DNA of 7,503 nt from Bifidobacteriaceae bacterium (lineage in GTDB: Bacteria; Actinomycetota; Actinomycetes; Actinomycetales; WQXJ01). The notes beneath the pieces were generated by a model. It saw only the letters and a list, made by a program, of their open reading frames with translations. It made no database searches and had not been told where the DNA came from. The stretch's first letter is position 1, and each line of letters opens with the position of its first letter. The position numbers and the translations under genes are program-made. Location: the NCBI GenBank assembly GCA_031268115.1, contig JAIRXV010000200.1, positions 1-7,503 on the forward strand, read 5' to 3'. This document shows positions 1-6,128 of this stretch, piece after piece.

Positions 1-668
1 CGCAGGCCGTGGCCGAACACCGACCAGCCCGATTGGGCGCGTGGGATCAGCGCGGCGCCCGGCGCCGCAGCTATGCGCGCGGCGATCTCAACATCGGCGG
101 GCGGGACAATCTGGGCCCCGCTCCCGCAGCCGACGCCGACCCGGCCACCCAGGTAGACCTTGTAGCCGTTGTCGCCCGCGGGGTTGTGCGAGGCGGTCAC
201 CATGACGCCGGCATCGGCCGCCTCGCGGCGCACCGCGAAAGCCAGCAGCGGCGTCGGTACCGGTTCGGGGAAGATAGACGCTCGACCGCCCGCGGCGGTC
301 ACAACGGCGGCCGTATCCAAAGCGAACCGATGCGAACCGCGGCGCGCGTCGAAACCGATGGCCACGACCGGCGCCGCCCCGGCGTCACCCGACTGCTCCA
401 GGGCATCGCGAAGGTAGACCATCAGGCCCGCCGCCGCCCGGATAGCCACAGCGCGGTTCATCCGGTTTGGCCCGGCCCCGAGCGCGCCCCTCAGCCCCGC
501 GGTGCCGAACTGGAGCGGGGCGGAGAAACGATCGCGCAACTCCTCGACATTCCCGGCCCGGACAAGAGCCTCAAGCTCGGCCCTATCGGCCGGTTCTGGA
601 TCCATCTGTATCCAAAGCCTTATTGCCTTCAGCAATTCATTCGCCTTCGGATGAACGCCTTCGACCAT
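1..668 (-). CDS. Phospho-sugar mutase (alpha-D-phosphohexomutase superfamily, PGM2-like), N-terminal part
   Basis: Cytosolic enzyme expected to move phosphate between C1 and C6 (or C5) of a sugar through a phosphoserine and a sugar-bisphosphate intermediate. The 222 codons seen are the N-terminal part; the family is about 550-600 residues, so the rest lies beyond the left edge. The sequence shows FGTAGLRG at residues 54-61, the N-terminal signature of this branch. The phosphoserine loop TASHNP has Ser160 as the likely phosphorylated residue and is followed by AGDNGYKVY, the form found in the PGM2/phosphopentomutase-like group rather than in bacterial PgmA. The metal loop (DGDGDR type) and the substrate loops are outside the window. 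The ATG at 668 is chosen because GGGGGAG lies 7 bases upstream. The gene follows the membrane protein gene by 85 bases on the same strand. Substrate preference (glucose-1-P, mannose-1-P or pentose-1-P) cannot be decided here. Family assignment is firm; the exact substrate is not. Confidence 0.9.
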   Translation of the reverse strand, partial: MVEGVHPKANELLKAIRLWIQMDPEPADRAELEALVRAGNVEELRDRFSAPLQFGTAGLRGALGAGPNRMNRAVAIRAAAGLMVYLRDALEQSGDAGAAPVVAIGFDARRGSHRFALDTAAVVTAAGGRASIFPEPVPTPLLAFAVRREAADAGVMVTASHNPAGDNGYKVYLGGRVGVGCGSGAQIVPPADVEIAARIAAAPGAALIPRAQSGWSVFGHGL

Positions 669-675
669 GCGACAT

Positions 676-682
676 CTCCCCC
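676..682 (-). promoter_or_regulatory. Ribosome binding site of the phospho-sugar mutase gene
   Basis: The minus strand reads GGGGGAG, then 7 bases, then ATG at 668-666. This is a good purine-rich Shine-Dalgarno element at standard spacing. It fixes the start over the out-of-frame ATG at 675-673, which directly abuts the purine run. Confidence 0.7.
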
Positions 683-753
683 TGCTGCGCTTGGCCTTGG
701 GTTTCGCTGCCGCTTGGGCGGACACTATCGACGCGCGCATGCATGGCGTTGCC

Positions 754-1578
754 TTACGCCGCCTTCGCTAGCGCGCCGCCGACGGTTGGCGGCGGAGTGC
801 TGCCACGCTTTAGCACGTCTGACAGGCGGGCGAGTTGACCGATCAACGACCAAAGCCCGAACATTGCCGCGATCACCAAGGCGCCTATGGCCCCGAGCAC
901 GGGCAAATACCAGGCCGGTCCGAACAGATCCGCGAAACCCTCCAGGATCGTGCCTCGTTCTGGCCAATTGACGAAGAAGTAGTTGGATCCGATCAACTTA
1001 TTCGCGCCATAGGCGATGGTCCCGATAGCGAGCCCAATCCCAAAGGTGCTCGGGAAATAGCGCCAACTCGGATGCCACCACCCCAGAACGATTGGAGCGA
1101 TGGCCGCTATAATAGGCAACCAGTGCCCAACGTTGTGGAAGAAATAGTGGATCGATAAGTCGCTCAACCGCCGGAAAACCTCACCCGGGAATAGAAGGGC
1201 GGCGACGGCACCCGGCATCGCCAGCCCATAGCAGTAATTCAGCAACAAAGGTGCGCGTGTCATGAGCGCTATAGGAATTATGACTGCGGAAGACGTACAC
1301 AGGTGCAGTGGCAGATGGTCTATCCAACGCTCGCCGGTATCGGTTACGCATTGCAGGGCCGGGGGAACGATCCAGACCAGGAAATTCGCCACGGCGAGCC
1401 ACACTATGGCTCGGTTCGCAGTAGGCTCCGGAAGCCTCCTCAACCAGATCAAGACGCCAACGATCACCGCTAACCCGACGGCCAAGTAGAGCCAATGGGC
1501 CGTATCGCCCCAAACCCAACGCTGGTAGACGGGCAGGTTCTGTGTCAACAGAATGTCGAAAGGGCTGATATCGTCCAC
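754..1578 (-). CDS. YwaF/TMEM164 family integral membrane protein (TIGR02206-like)
   Basis: A 274-residue polytopic membrane protein. Hydrophobic segments are visible at about residues 27-46, 56-73, 95-107, 111-131, 153-167, 178-192 and 222-248, giving a seven-helix pattern with a short polar C-terminal tail. Family hallmarks are LPLHLC at 89-94, a GLAMPGAVAALLFP segment (118-131), IHYFFHNVGHW (143-153), GANKLIGSNYFFVNWP (191-206) and GPAWYLPVLG (220-229). These match the bacterial YwaF group and its animal relative TMEM164. From memory, human TMEM164 has been reported as a lipid acyltransferase using a conserved Cys and His. Cys94 and His152 (or His148) would be the counterparts, but function in bacteria is not established to my knowledge. 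The start is GTG, set by AAGGAGG six bases upstream. It lies 39 bases after the proS stop on the same strand, so co-transcription is likely. Family call is good; molecular function is unknown. Confidence 0.85.
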   Translation of the reverse strand: MDDISPFDILLTQNLPVYQRWVWGDTAHWLYLAVGLAVIVGVLIWLRRLPEPTANRAIVWLAVANFLVWIVPPALQCVTDTGERWIDHLPLHLCTSSAVIIPIALMTRAPLLLNYCYGLAMPGAVAALLFPGEVFRRLSDLSIHYFFHNVGHWLPIIAAIAPIVLGWWHPSWRYFPSTFGIGLAIGTIAYGANKLIGSNYFFVNWPERGTILEGFADLFGPAWYLPVLGAIGALVIAAMFGLWSLIGQLARLSDVLKRGSTPPPTVGGALAKAA

Positions 1579-1584
1579 GGCTGG

Positions 1585-1591
1585 CCTCCTT
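1585..1591 (-). promoter_or_regulatory. Strong ribosome binding site deciding the GTG start of the YwaF-like gene
   Basis: The minus strand reads AAGGAGG, six bases, then GTG at 1578-1576. This is near-complete anti-16S complementarity at ideal spacing. It sits in the 39-base gap after proS and supports the non-ATG start. It also suggests the gene is translated efficiently from a proS read-through transcript. Confidence 0.8.
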
Positions 1592-1617
1592 GCGAGCGGT
1601 AAGTAAATCCCAACCGC

Positions 1618-3441
1618 TTAGGCAATGTCCTCGTCAGGGTAGGTTTCCAAGGCGGCCTGCGCCTCGGCGACTCGCTCGGCAATGGCACCGACGGCATCGT
1701 CCACGGGGATTTCTTGGGCCGTATGCGAACGGCGGTCGCGAAACTCCACCACCCCCTGGGTCAGTCCTTTGCCGACGATGACGATAAACGGCACGCCCAG
1801 CAACTCGGCATCGCCGAACTTGACTCCTGGCGAGACCTTCGGGCGGTCGTCATAGAGAACCTCAATGCCGCGGTCACCAAGCTCCAGGGCAATGCGCTCG
1901 GCCTGCGCGAACACGGTCCCGTCCTTGCCCGTGGCGACGATGTGAACATGTGCGGGCGCGACATTTATGGGCCAAATCAGACCGCGCTCATCGTGATTAG
2001 CCTCGGCCAAAGCGGCCATTGTGCGTGTAACACCAAGACCATAGCTGCCCATAGTGACAGTGACCTGCCTGCCGCCGCTATCGAGCACTTGCAGGCCAAG
2101 CGACTTGGAGTATTTGCGGCCGAGTTGGAAAATGTGCCCCAACTCGATCCCGCGAGCTTGAGTCAGCGGGCCCGAACCGTCCGGCGCGGGATCTCCTTCA
2201 AGGATCTCGGCGGCTTCAACCGTTGGCTGTCCCTCCGCACCGGCGGCGACGAAGTCGCGCCCCGCCAGCAAATCGAAAACGTGACGACCGTGGGTGTTGG
2301 CACCGGTAATCCAGCGGGTTCCGCTCACCACTCGACGGTCGAGCAAATAGCGCAGCGCGGCCCCCGAATCGGGGGCGTTGACGCCCAAAACAGCCGGACC
2401 GATATAGCCGCGTACCAGCTCTGGATGGCGCGCGAAATCAGTCTCCTCTGCGACCTCGACGGTGGCTGGTTCCAGCGAAGCGGCCAGACGGGTCATATCG
2501 ACATCGCGATCGCCTGGCACACCGACAACGATGGTCTCCCGCTCACCACCGGGGTGAATCAGGACCACAACAACGTTCTTCAAGGTGTCGCTTGCCTGCC
2601 AAGGACGGTCCGACCTGGGGAAACGCTCGTTGGCGACTGTCACCAACGATGCAATGGTCGAAGCGTCGGGGGTGTCCTCAATGTGTGCCTCAGGCTGCCC
2701 GTCGAGTGGAACGCACGGGGGGACGGGAGTGGTCACCGCCTCGGCATTCGCGGCGTAGCCGCCCGGCGAGCGAACGAACGTATCCTCTCCCACTGGGGTC
2801 GGATAAAGGAACTCTTCGGAATGGGATCCGCCCATGGCTCCAGAGACTGCGGAAACGATCACGGTCGGCAGTCCGAGGCGACGAAATACCCTTTGGTAGG
2901 CAAGGCGTTGGTTCTGGTACGCGGCGTCCAGTCCGGCATCGTCCACATCGAAGGTGTAGGCATCCTTCATTATGAACTCACGTGCACGCAGAAGCCCAGC
3001 GCGGGGGCGCGCTTCGTCTCGGTACTTCGTTTGGATTTGGTAAATCACCAACGGCAGGTCCTTATAGGAACTGTAGAGGTCTTTTACGAGGAGAGTGAAC
3101 ATCTCCTCGTGGGTAGGGGCAAGGAGGTAATCGGCCTCCTTTCGGTCCCTCAAGCGAAAGATGTTCGGTCCGTATTCGTGCCAGCGGCCGGACGCCTCGT
3201 ACGGCTCACGCGGCAGCAACGCCGGAAAGCGAACCTCCTGACCTCCGACTGCGGCCATCTCCTCGCGCACGATGGTTTCAATCCGGTCGAGCACCCGTAG
3301 ACCCAAAGGCAGCCACGAATAGATCCCGGGTGCGGCTCGGCGGATATACCCCGCGCGGACCAAGAGCCTGTGGGAGGCGACTTCGGCATCGGATGGGTCC
3401 TCGCGCAGGGTACGCACGAACAGTGTGGAGAGACGTAGCAC
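1618..3441 (-). CDS. proS: Prolyl-tRNA synthetase, bacterial type with editing insertion
   Basis: Class II aminoacyl-tRNA synthetase of 607 residues that charges tRNA-Pro with proline in the cytosol. Motif 1 falls at about 60-90. The proline-binding loop APTHEE is at 108-113 (Thr110, Glu112). Motif 2 is YRDEARPRAGLLRAREF at 140-156. The posttransfer editing (INS) domain occupies roughly 225-400, with Lys288 in DTLKNV at the position of the editing lysine of the family, and the typical RGYIGPAVLG at 344-353. GHIFQLGRKYSKSLG is at 435-449. Motif 3 is GSYGLGVTR at 465-473, and the anticodon-binding domain covers about 495-600. Length is as expected for the bacterial form with INS. The start is GTG at 3441, giving LRLSTLFVRTLREDP, which matches the usual N-terminus. 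No Shine-Dalgarno is visible, and a TACCCT six bases upstream suggests a leaderless mRNA. It is separated by a terminator hairpin from the lipoprotein gene upstream. All catalytic motifs look intact. Confidence 0.97.
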   Translation of the reverse strand: MLRLSTLFVRTLREDPSDAEVASHRLLVRAGYIRRAAPGIYSWLPLGLRVLDRIETIVREEMAAVGGQEVRFPALLPREPYEASGRWHEYGPNIFRLRDRKEADYLLAPTHEEMFTLLVKDLYSSYKDLPLVIYQIQTKYRDEARPRAGLLRAREFIMKDAYTFDVDDAGLDAAYQNQRLAYQRVFRRLGLPTVIVSAVSGAMGGSHSEEFLYPTPVGEDTFVRSPGGYAANAEAVTTPVPPCVPLDGQPEAHIEDTPDASTIASLVTVANERFPRSDRPWQASDTLKNVVVVLIHPGGERETIVVGVPGDRDVDMTRLAASLEPATVEVAEETDFARHPELVRGYIGPAVLGVNAPDSGAALRYLLDRRVVSGTRWITGANTHGRHVFDLLAGRDFVAAGAEGQPTVEAAEILEGDPAPDGSGPLTQARGIELGHIFQLGRKYSKSLGLQVLDSGGRQVTVTMGSYGLGVTRTMAALAEANHDERGLIWPINVAPAHVHIVATGKDGTVFAQAERIALELGDRGIEVLYDDRPKVSPGVKFGDAELLGVPFIVIVGKGLTQGVVEFRDRRSHTAQEIPVDDAVGAIAERVAEAQAALETYPDEDIA

Positions 3442-3447
3442 GTAGAC

Positions 3448-3453
3448 AGGGTA
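3448..3453 (-). promoter_or_regulatory. Putative -10 element (TACCCT) for leaderless proS transcript
   Basis: On the minus strand TACCCT matches the actinobacterial TANNNT -10 consensus and is followed by six bases and then the proS GTG. This is the spacing at which transcription would begin on the start codon itself. The absence of any purine-rich ribosome binding site before the GTG agrees with this. No convincing -35 hexamer is seen; the expected place overlaps the GC stem of the upstream terminator. Confidence 0.4.
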
Positions 3454-3470
3454 CCGGGATCGAGGCGGAA

Positions 3471-3503
3471 AGGGGCGCCTGCGGGTCGCCCTGACGCGCC
3501 CCT
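3471..3503 (-). terminator. Hairpin terminator after the lipoprotein operon
   Basis: Perfect 8-bp inverted repeat, AGGGGCGC (3471-3478) with GCGCCCCT (3496-3503). The 17-base loop contains a nested GGG-TCG-CCC. It begins five bases after the TAA of the beta-propeller gene. On the minus strand it is followed by only a short TTT, as is usual for GC-rich Gram-positive terminators. Its position between that gene and proS implies separate transcription units. Confidence 0.7.
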
Positions 3504-3508
3504 ACCCC

Positions 3509-4885
3509 TTAAGGTGCAAGAGGCGGGGCGTCGATCCGGGTCAACGTGTCGTGGCCGGTGCCAATGAACGCAACCGTGTTGCCGGCCTTGGCCGCCTCGG
3601 GCCCAAGGCCGGCCGGGGCCCAATACCAACCGGCCAGGTCAGGGCCTTCGATTGACCAAATCTCGTTGCCGGATGCCGGGTCCACGCCGCTGACACCCGA
3701 CGATGTCGCGGCCACCAGACCCGCACTCTTCGTCAGCACTGCCGTGCGCACAGCCATACCGGGAGTACCCGCCCACGTCCACTCGGTTCGCCCGTTGTCT
3801 AGGCGTACCGCACTAAGGCCGTAGCGCCCCGAAAGGTAAAGATTTTGCGCGTCCCAAGCTTGGACCCGCCCATACTGCCAGTCTTCGGTCCAGGCCAAAT
3901 CCCCGCTGGCAGCATCGAAAAGGCGGAGGCGTTCGTCGTCCGTTGCCGCGAAATACCCCTTCAAGCCTTGTTCGAAGCCCACCACCTGCGCCGCGGAGCC
4001 CACATCGATCACTGTGCGAACGGAGCCGTCGGGGCCGCTATAGGAATGCGGCGGCGCGGGCTCGTCCCCGTAGACCTGGGCCACCGCCATCGACCCGTCT
4101 GGCGCGAAAGCTGCCAAACCGCAAGCGCCCACCAGCACCTTCCCGCTAACCATGTCTAAATTGAATTGATAGGCGGCCAGAGAAACCCGCGCCTCGCGGC
4201 CCACCGAAGCGATTGAAACGCGATACTCCGGGTTCTGAACGTAGCAGCCTTCAACCGCGATATCTATCTGCCAGCGCGGTTCGCCGGCGGGCCCGAATGC
4301 TGCCGCAACGGGAACAACCCCTCGCATCCCCACGGCCAGCGCGCCACCCTCGACGGCTTCCACGCCGAGTAGGCGCAACTGCTCCACTCGGGCAAAGGGT
4401 TTATCGCGCATTTGCCCGGTGGCGGGATCGATCTTGTGAATGGCATCGTCCCACGCGCAAAGCACGTCCCCGCGGAGCCGGCGTTCGCCGCAGAATATGT
4501 CCTCGGGTAGCGTGGGTGGGGCCGGCTCGCCGATAACCGTCCCGGTTGTTGGGTCGAGTGGCACCAGCCCCGACTGCCCGTCGCCCGCGATCGCCCGGAC
4601 CAGCCACGTCCCATCGCCGCGTATCACCTGCGACAGCCAAGGGTCCGACCCCTCTACGATGTCGGCCACCTGCGTTGTCCACACCGGTTCGGCCCGATCC
4701 GGGCTCGCGGACCCGATCGGGGTGTCCGATGGCGGCACTTGGCCCGATCCGTAGGGAGTGACACTGGGCAACACGGCACTGGACGATTGTGACGGCCGAT
4801 TCGTGGCGGCATCGTCCGCCTCACAGGCGCCGACTGACACCACTAGCGCGGCCAGACATAATCCTGTCAGACGCCGCCGGCTCAA
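3509..4885 (-). CDS. Predicted lipoprotein with PQQ-like (BamB-type) beta-propeller repeats
   Basis: 458 residues. The N-terminus is a lipoprotein signal: Arg-rich start, hydrophobic LCLAALVVSV (9-18), lipobox-like VGAC with Cys21, then a Ser/Pro-rich linker to about residue 65. The remainder shows repeated blades of the PQQ-like propeller type, where a Trp or hydrophobic strand is followed by an L-D-x-x-[TS]-G turn: DPTTGTVIG, IDPATGQM, DMVSGKVL, FDAASGDLAW, LDNGRTEWTW and VDPASGNEIW, the last three being the clearest. It is predicted to be anchored to the outer face of the membrane. Such propellers act as binding scaffolds or in envelope assembly; no catalytic residues can be named and no PQQ binding is implied. 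The start is TTG, whose TTGA overlaps the TGA of the FKBP gene, indicating translational coupling. The next GTG codons fall inside the signal peptide, so TTG is preferred. The first leucines include a TTA codon. Function and ligand are unknown. Confidence 0.8.
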   Translation of the reverse strand: MSRRRLTGLCLAALVVSVGACEADDAATNRPSQSSSAVLPSVTPYGSGQVPPSDTPIGSASPDRAEPVWTTQVADIVEGSDPWLSQVIRGDGTWLVRAIAGDGQSGLVPLDPTTGTVIGEPAPPTLPEDIFCGERRLRGDVLCAWDDAIHKIDPATGQMRDKPFARVEQLRLLGVEAVEGGALAVGMRGVVPVAAAFGPAGEPRWQIDIAVEGCYVQNPEYRVSIASVGREARVSLAAYQFNLDMVSGKVLVGACGLAAFAPDGSMAVAQVYGDEPAPPHSYSGPDGSVRTVIDVGSAAQVVGFEQGLKGYFAATDDERLRLFDAASGDLAWTEDWQYGRVQAWDAQNLYLSGRYGLSAVRLDNGRTEWTWAGTPGMAVRTAVLTKSAGLVAATSSGVSGVDPASGNEIWSIEGPDLAGWYWAPAGLGPEAAKAGNTVAFIGTGHDTLTRIDAPPLAP

Positions 4886-5922
4886 CGCGCGTCCAAGATG
4901 TCGATGACATACACGAGCGTTGAATTGGGCGGGATTCCCTCCATTTCCAGCTCTCCGAAACCCAACGAGGGTGGGATGATGAGAAGAACTTGACTGCCGA
5001 CCGCCTTGCCGCTCAAACCCTCAATGAGCCCAGGCATGGATTGTCCATCGCTGAGCGGCCAGGTCATTGACGCGTTATCTTGCCACGTGGAGTCGAATTC
5101 GGCCCCATCCCACAACCAGGCTGTGAATTTTATCGTGATCGTCTGGCCGGGAGTCACCGCTGGGCCGCTCCCTCGAATAAGTTCTTGGGACACTAGCTCG
5201 TGTGGCGCAACGCTATCTGCGACAAACTCTATGCTCGGCGCGCCATTCTCCGCCAATGAGACTGCTGGCAGACCCGCATCGGGGACTACCGGCTCACCTT
5301 CCGCGCGAGCTGGCACGGCGTGGGAATCGGTCACGGTCACAGCCATGAACATTGTCACCAGCGTCTCGGCCATGGTTGTCTGAGATGAATCGATAGTCGC
5401 GAAGATGACGTGCGCCCCCACTTGCTTTCCTATGAGCGCCTCGGCGAAGGTCTGCGACATTCCCTGGGATTGGACCGAAATGGTCTGTTCTTCGTCTGTA
5501 CCATAGGTCGAATAGGCCAATTCACCGGTGTTGCCCGCAAACATGGCGTAATCGAAGGTGACCGAATCGCCCTCGACGATCACGGGGCCGGTGCCCTCGT
5601 CTACGACGCGGGCCACCGGCCCCGTGACACCGAGTGGCGGACTGAAGAGGAGTTGGGGACCTTCCTCGCCGCGGTCCTGCCACACGATCTGATCGAGGGT
5701 CCAAGCGTCAGCCTCTGGGTCCGGCTCTATCGAGGGAAGCTGCGTGGGCGTCCCCTCGCTCTCGATGGGTGACGCAGGGGAGGGAACGGGGGCAGAGGTG
5801 CCCCCCGGATTCTTAGGCTGCACCGACGAAGATGGGGCCTCATCCGTTGGCGGGTCCTCGCCGCAAGCGGCGGTCCCCACCAAGGCAACTGCAAATAGGC
5901 ACGCCGCGTAAAACCGTCTCAT
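4882..5922 (-). CDS. FKBP-type peptidyl-prolyl cis-trans isomerase lipoprotein, two FKBP domains
   Basis: 346 residues. The signal peptide MRRFYAACLFAVALVGTAAC has its lipid-attachment Cys at 20. A Pro/Ser/Thr/Glu-rich linker runs to about 75. FKBP-like domain 1 is at about 91-198 and domain 2 at about 238-344. Domain 2 keeps the core features: PGQTITIKF, EFDS (Phe276, Asp277), MPGLIEGL, IPPSLGFGE (316-324) and IPPNSTLVYVIDIL. Several pocket aromatics are replaced (Trp of PGW by Leu299, Tyr by Phe322). Domain 1 has lost the FD pair (LAYS at 135-138) and the IPP loop, so it is probably non-catalytic. Expected role is folding or holding of exported proteins at the outer face of the membrane. 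The ATG at 5922 is chosen over an upstream in-frame start at 6030 because it directly begins a signal peptide and has AGGAG ten bases upstream. Its stop overlaps the start of the beta-propeller lipoprotein gene, forming an operon with it. Confidence 0.9.
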   Translation of the reverse strand: MRRFYAACLFAVALVGTAACGEDPPTDEAPSSSVQPKNPGGTSAPVPSPASPIESEGTPTQLPSIEPDPEADAWTLDQIVWQDRGEEGPQLLFSPPLGVTGPVARVVDEGTGPVIVEGDSVTFDYAMFAGNTGELAYSTYGTDEEQTISVQSQGMSQTFAEALIGKQVGAHVIFATIDSSQTTMAETLVTMFMAVTVTDSHAVPARAEGEPVVPDAGLPAVSLAENGAPSIEFVADSVAPHELVSQELIRGSGPAVTPGQTITIKFTAWLWDGAEFDSTWQDNASMTWPLSDGQSMPGLIEGLSGKAVGSQVLLIIPPSLGFGELEMEGIPPNSTLVYVIDILDAR

Positions 5923-5932
5923 TGCCGAATCG

Positions 5933-5937
5933 CTCCT
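5933..5937 (-). promoter_or_regulatory. Ribosome binding site of the FKBP lipoprotein gene
   Basis: AGGAG on the minus strand lies ten bases before the ATG at 5922. It decides against the 36-residue N-terminal extension starting at 6030, which would bury the signal peptide and has no comparable element tied to it. Confidence 0.65.
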
Positions 5938-5956
5938 AATCGGGCGGGCTTGGCGG

Positions 5957-5985
5957 ACGTGCTCTTCCCCAGGACCGGGGCACGT
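5957..5985 (-). other. Inverted repeat in the FKBP gene leader
   Basis: ACGTGC (5957-5962) pairs with GCACGT (5980-5985). Inside lies CCCC (5967-5970) opposite GGGG (5977-5980, sharing one base with the outer arm). The element lies 20-48 bases upstream of the Shine-Dalgarno. It could be an operator or a leader hairpin. No clear -10/-35 pair is visible anywhere in 5923-6048, so the promoter of the lipoprotein operon is not located. Confidence 0.4.
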
Positions 5986-6048
5986 TCCTCGCTCGCTGGT
6001 GTCTTCCTGGGGCGGGGGTGGAAACGCCACCGTCCCAGATGCTGGCCC

Positions 6049-6098
6049 CCCGCGTCAACTGGATCGGCGCGGTCTGGTGCCGATCCAGTTGACGCGGG
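6049..6098 (-). terminator. Perfect 20-bp inverted repeat, likely terminator of the GH26 gene
   Basis: Arms 6049-6068 (ending AACTGGATCGGC) and 6079-6098 (beginning GCCGATCCAGTT) are exact reverse complements around a 10-base loop. It starts about 30 bases after the GH26 stop codon on the minus strand. The stem is much longer than a typical terminator and has no T tract, so it may act bidirectionally or may be a copy of a dispersed palindromic element. Position favours a terminator. Confidence 0.65.
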
Positions 6099-6104
6099 TC
6101 GCGA

Positions 6105-6127
6105 GGACACCGCCTTTGAGTGTGTCC
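6105..6127 (-). repeat. Small inverted repeat directly after the GH26 stop codon
   Basis: GGACAC (6105-6110) pairs with GTGTCC (6122-6127) across an 11-base loop. It begins two bases after the TAG stop on the minus strand and precedes the 20-bp hairpin by six bases. The two may form a tandem terminator. A 6-bp stem alone is weak evidence. Confidence 0.35.
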
Positions 6128-6128
6128 C

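Noticed and set aside
669..753. Possible -10 (TAGTGT, minus strand) for the phospho-sugar mutase gene
   Set aside because: It fits TANNNT, but no -35 lies at suitable spacing and such hexamers are common by chance; the gene may be read from the upstream transcript.
9..971. 320-codon plus-strand open frame at the left end
   Set aside because: Runs antisense to both the phospho-sugar mutase and the end of the YwaF-like gene; it is Arg/Pro/Ala-rich without domain or start-site support.
1595..1618. 6-bp inverted repeat (AGCGGT/ACCGCT) overlapping the proS stop, considered as a terminator
   Set aside because: Short stem, 12-base loop, no T tract, and immediately followed by a strong ribosome binding site for the next gene; more likely chance.
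1714..3300. 528-codon open frame on the plus strand opposite proS
   Set aside because: It lies wholly antisense to a complete proS with all catalytic motifs, and its protein shows no recognisable domain. Long antisense frames are expected opposite GC-rich genes with strong third-position bias.
5923..6030. N-terminal extension of the FKBP lipoprotein from a start at 6030
   Set aside because: It would place a polar 36-residue stretch before a clear lipoprotein signal peptide; the ATG at 5922 has AGGAG at 10 bases.
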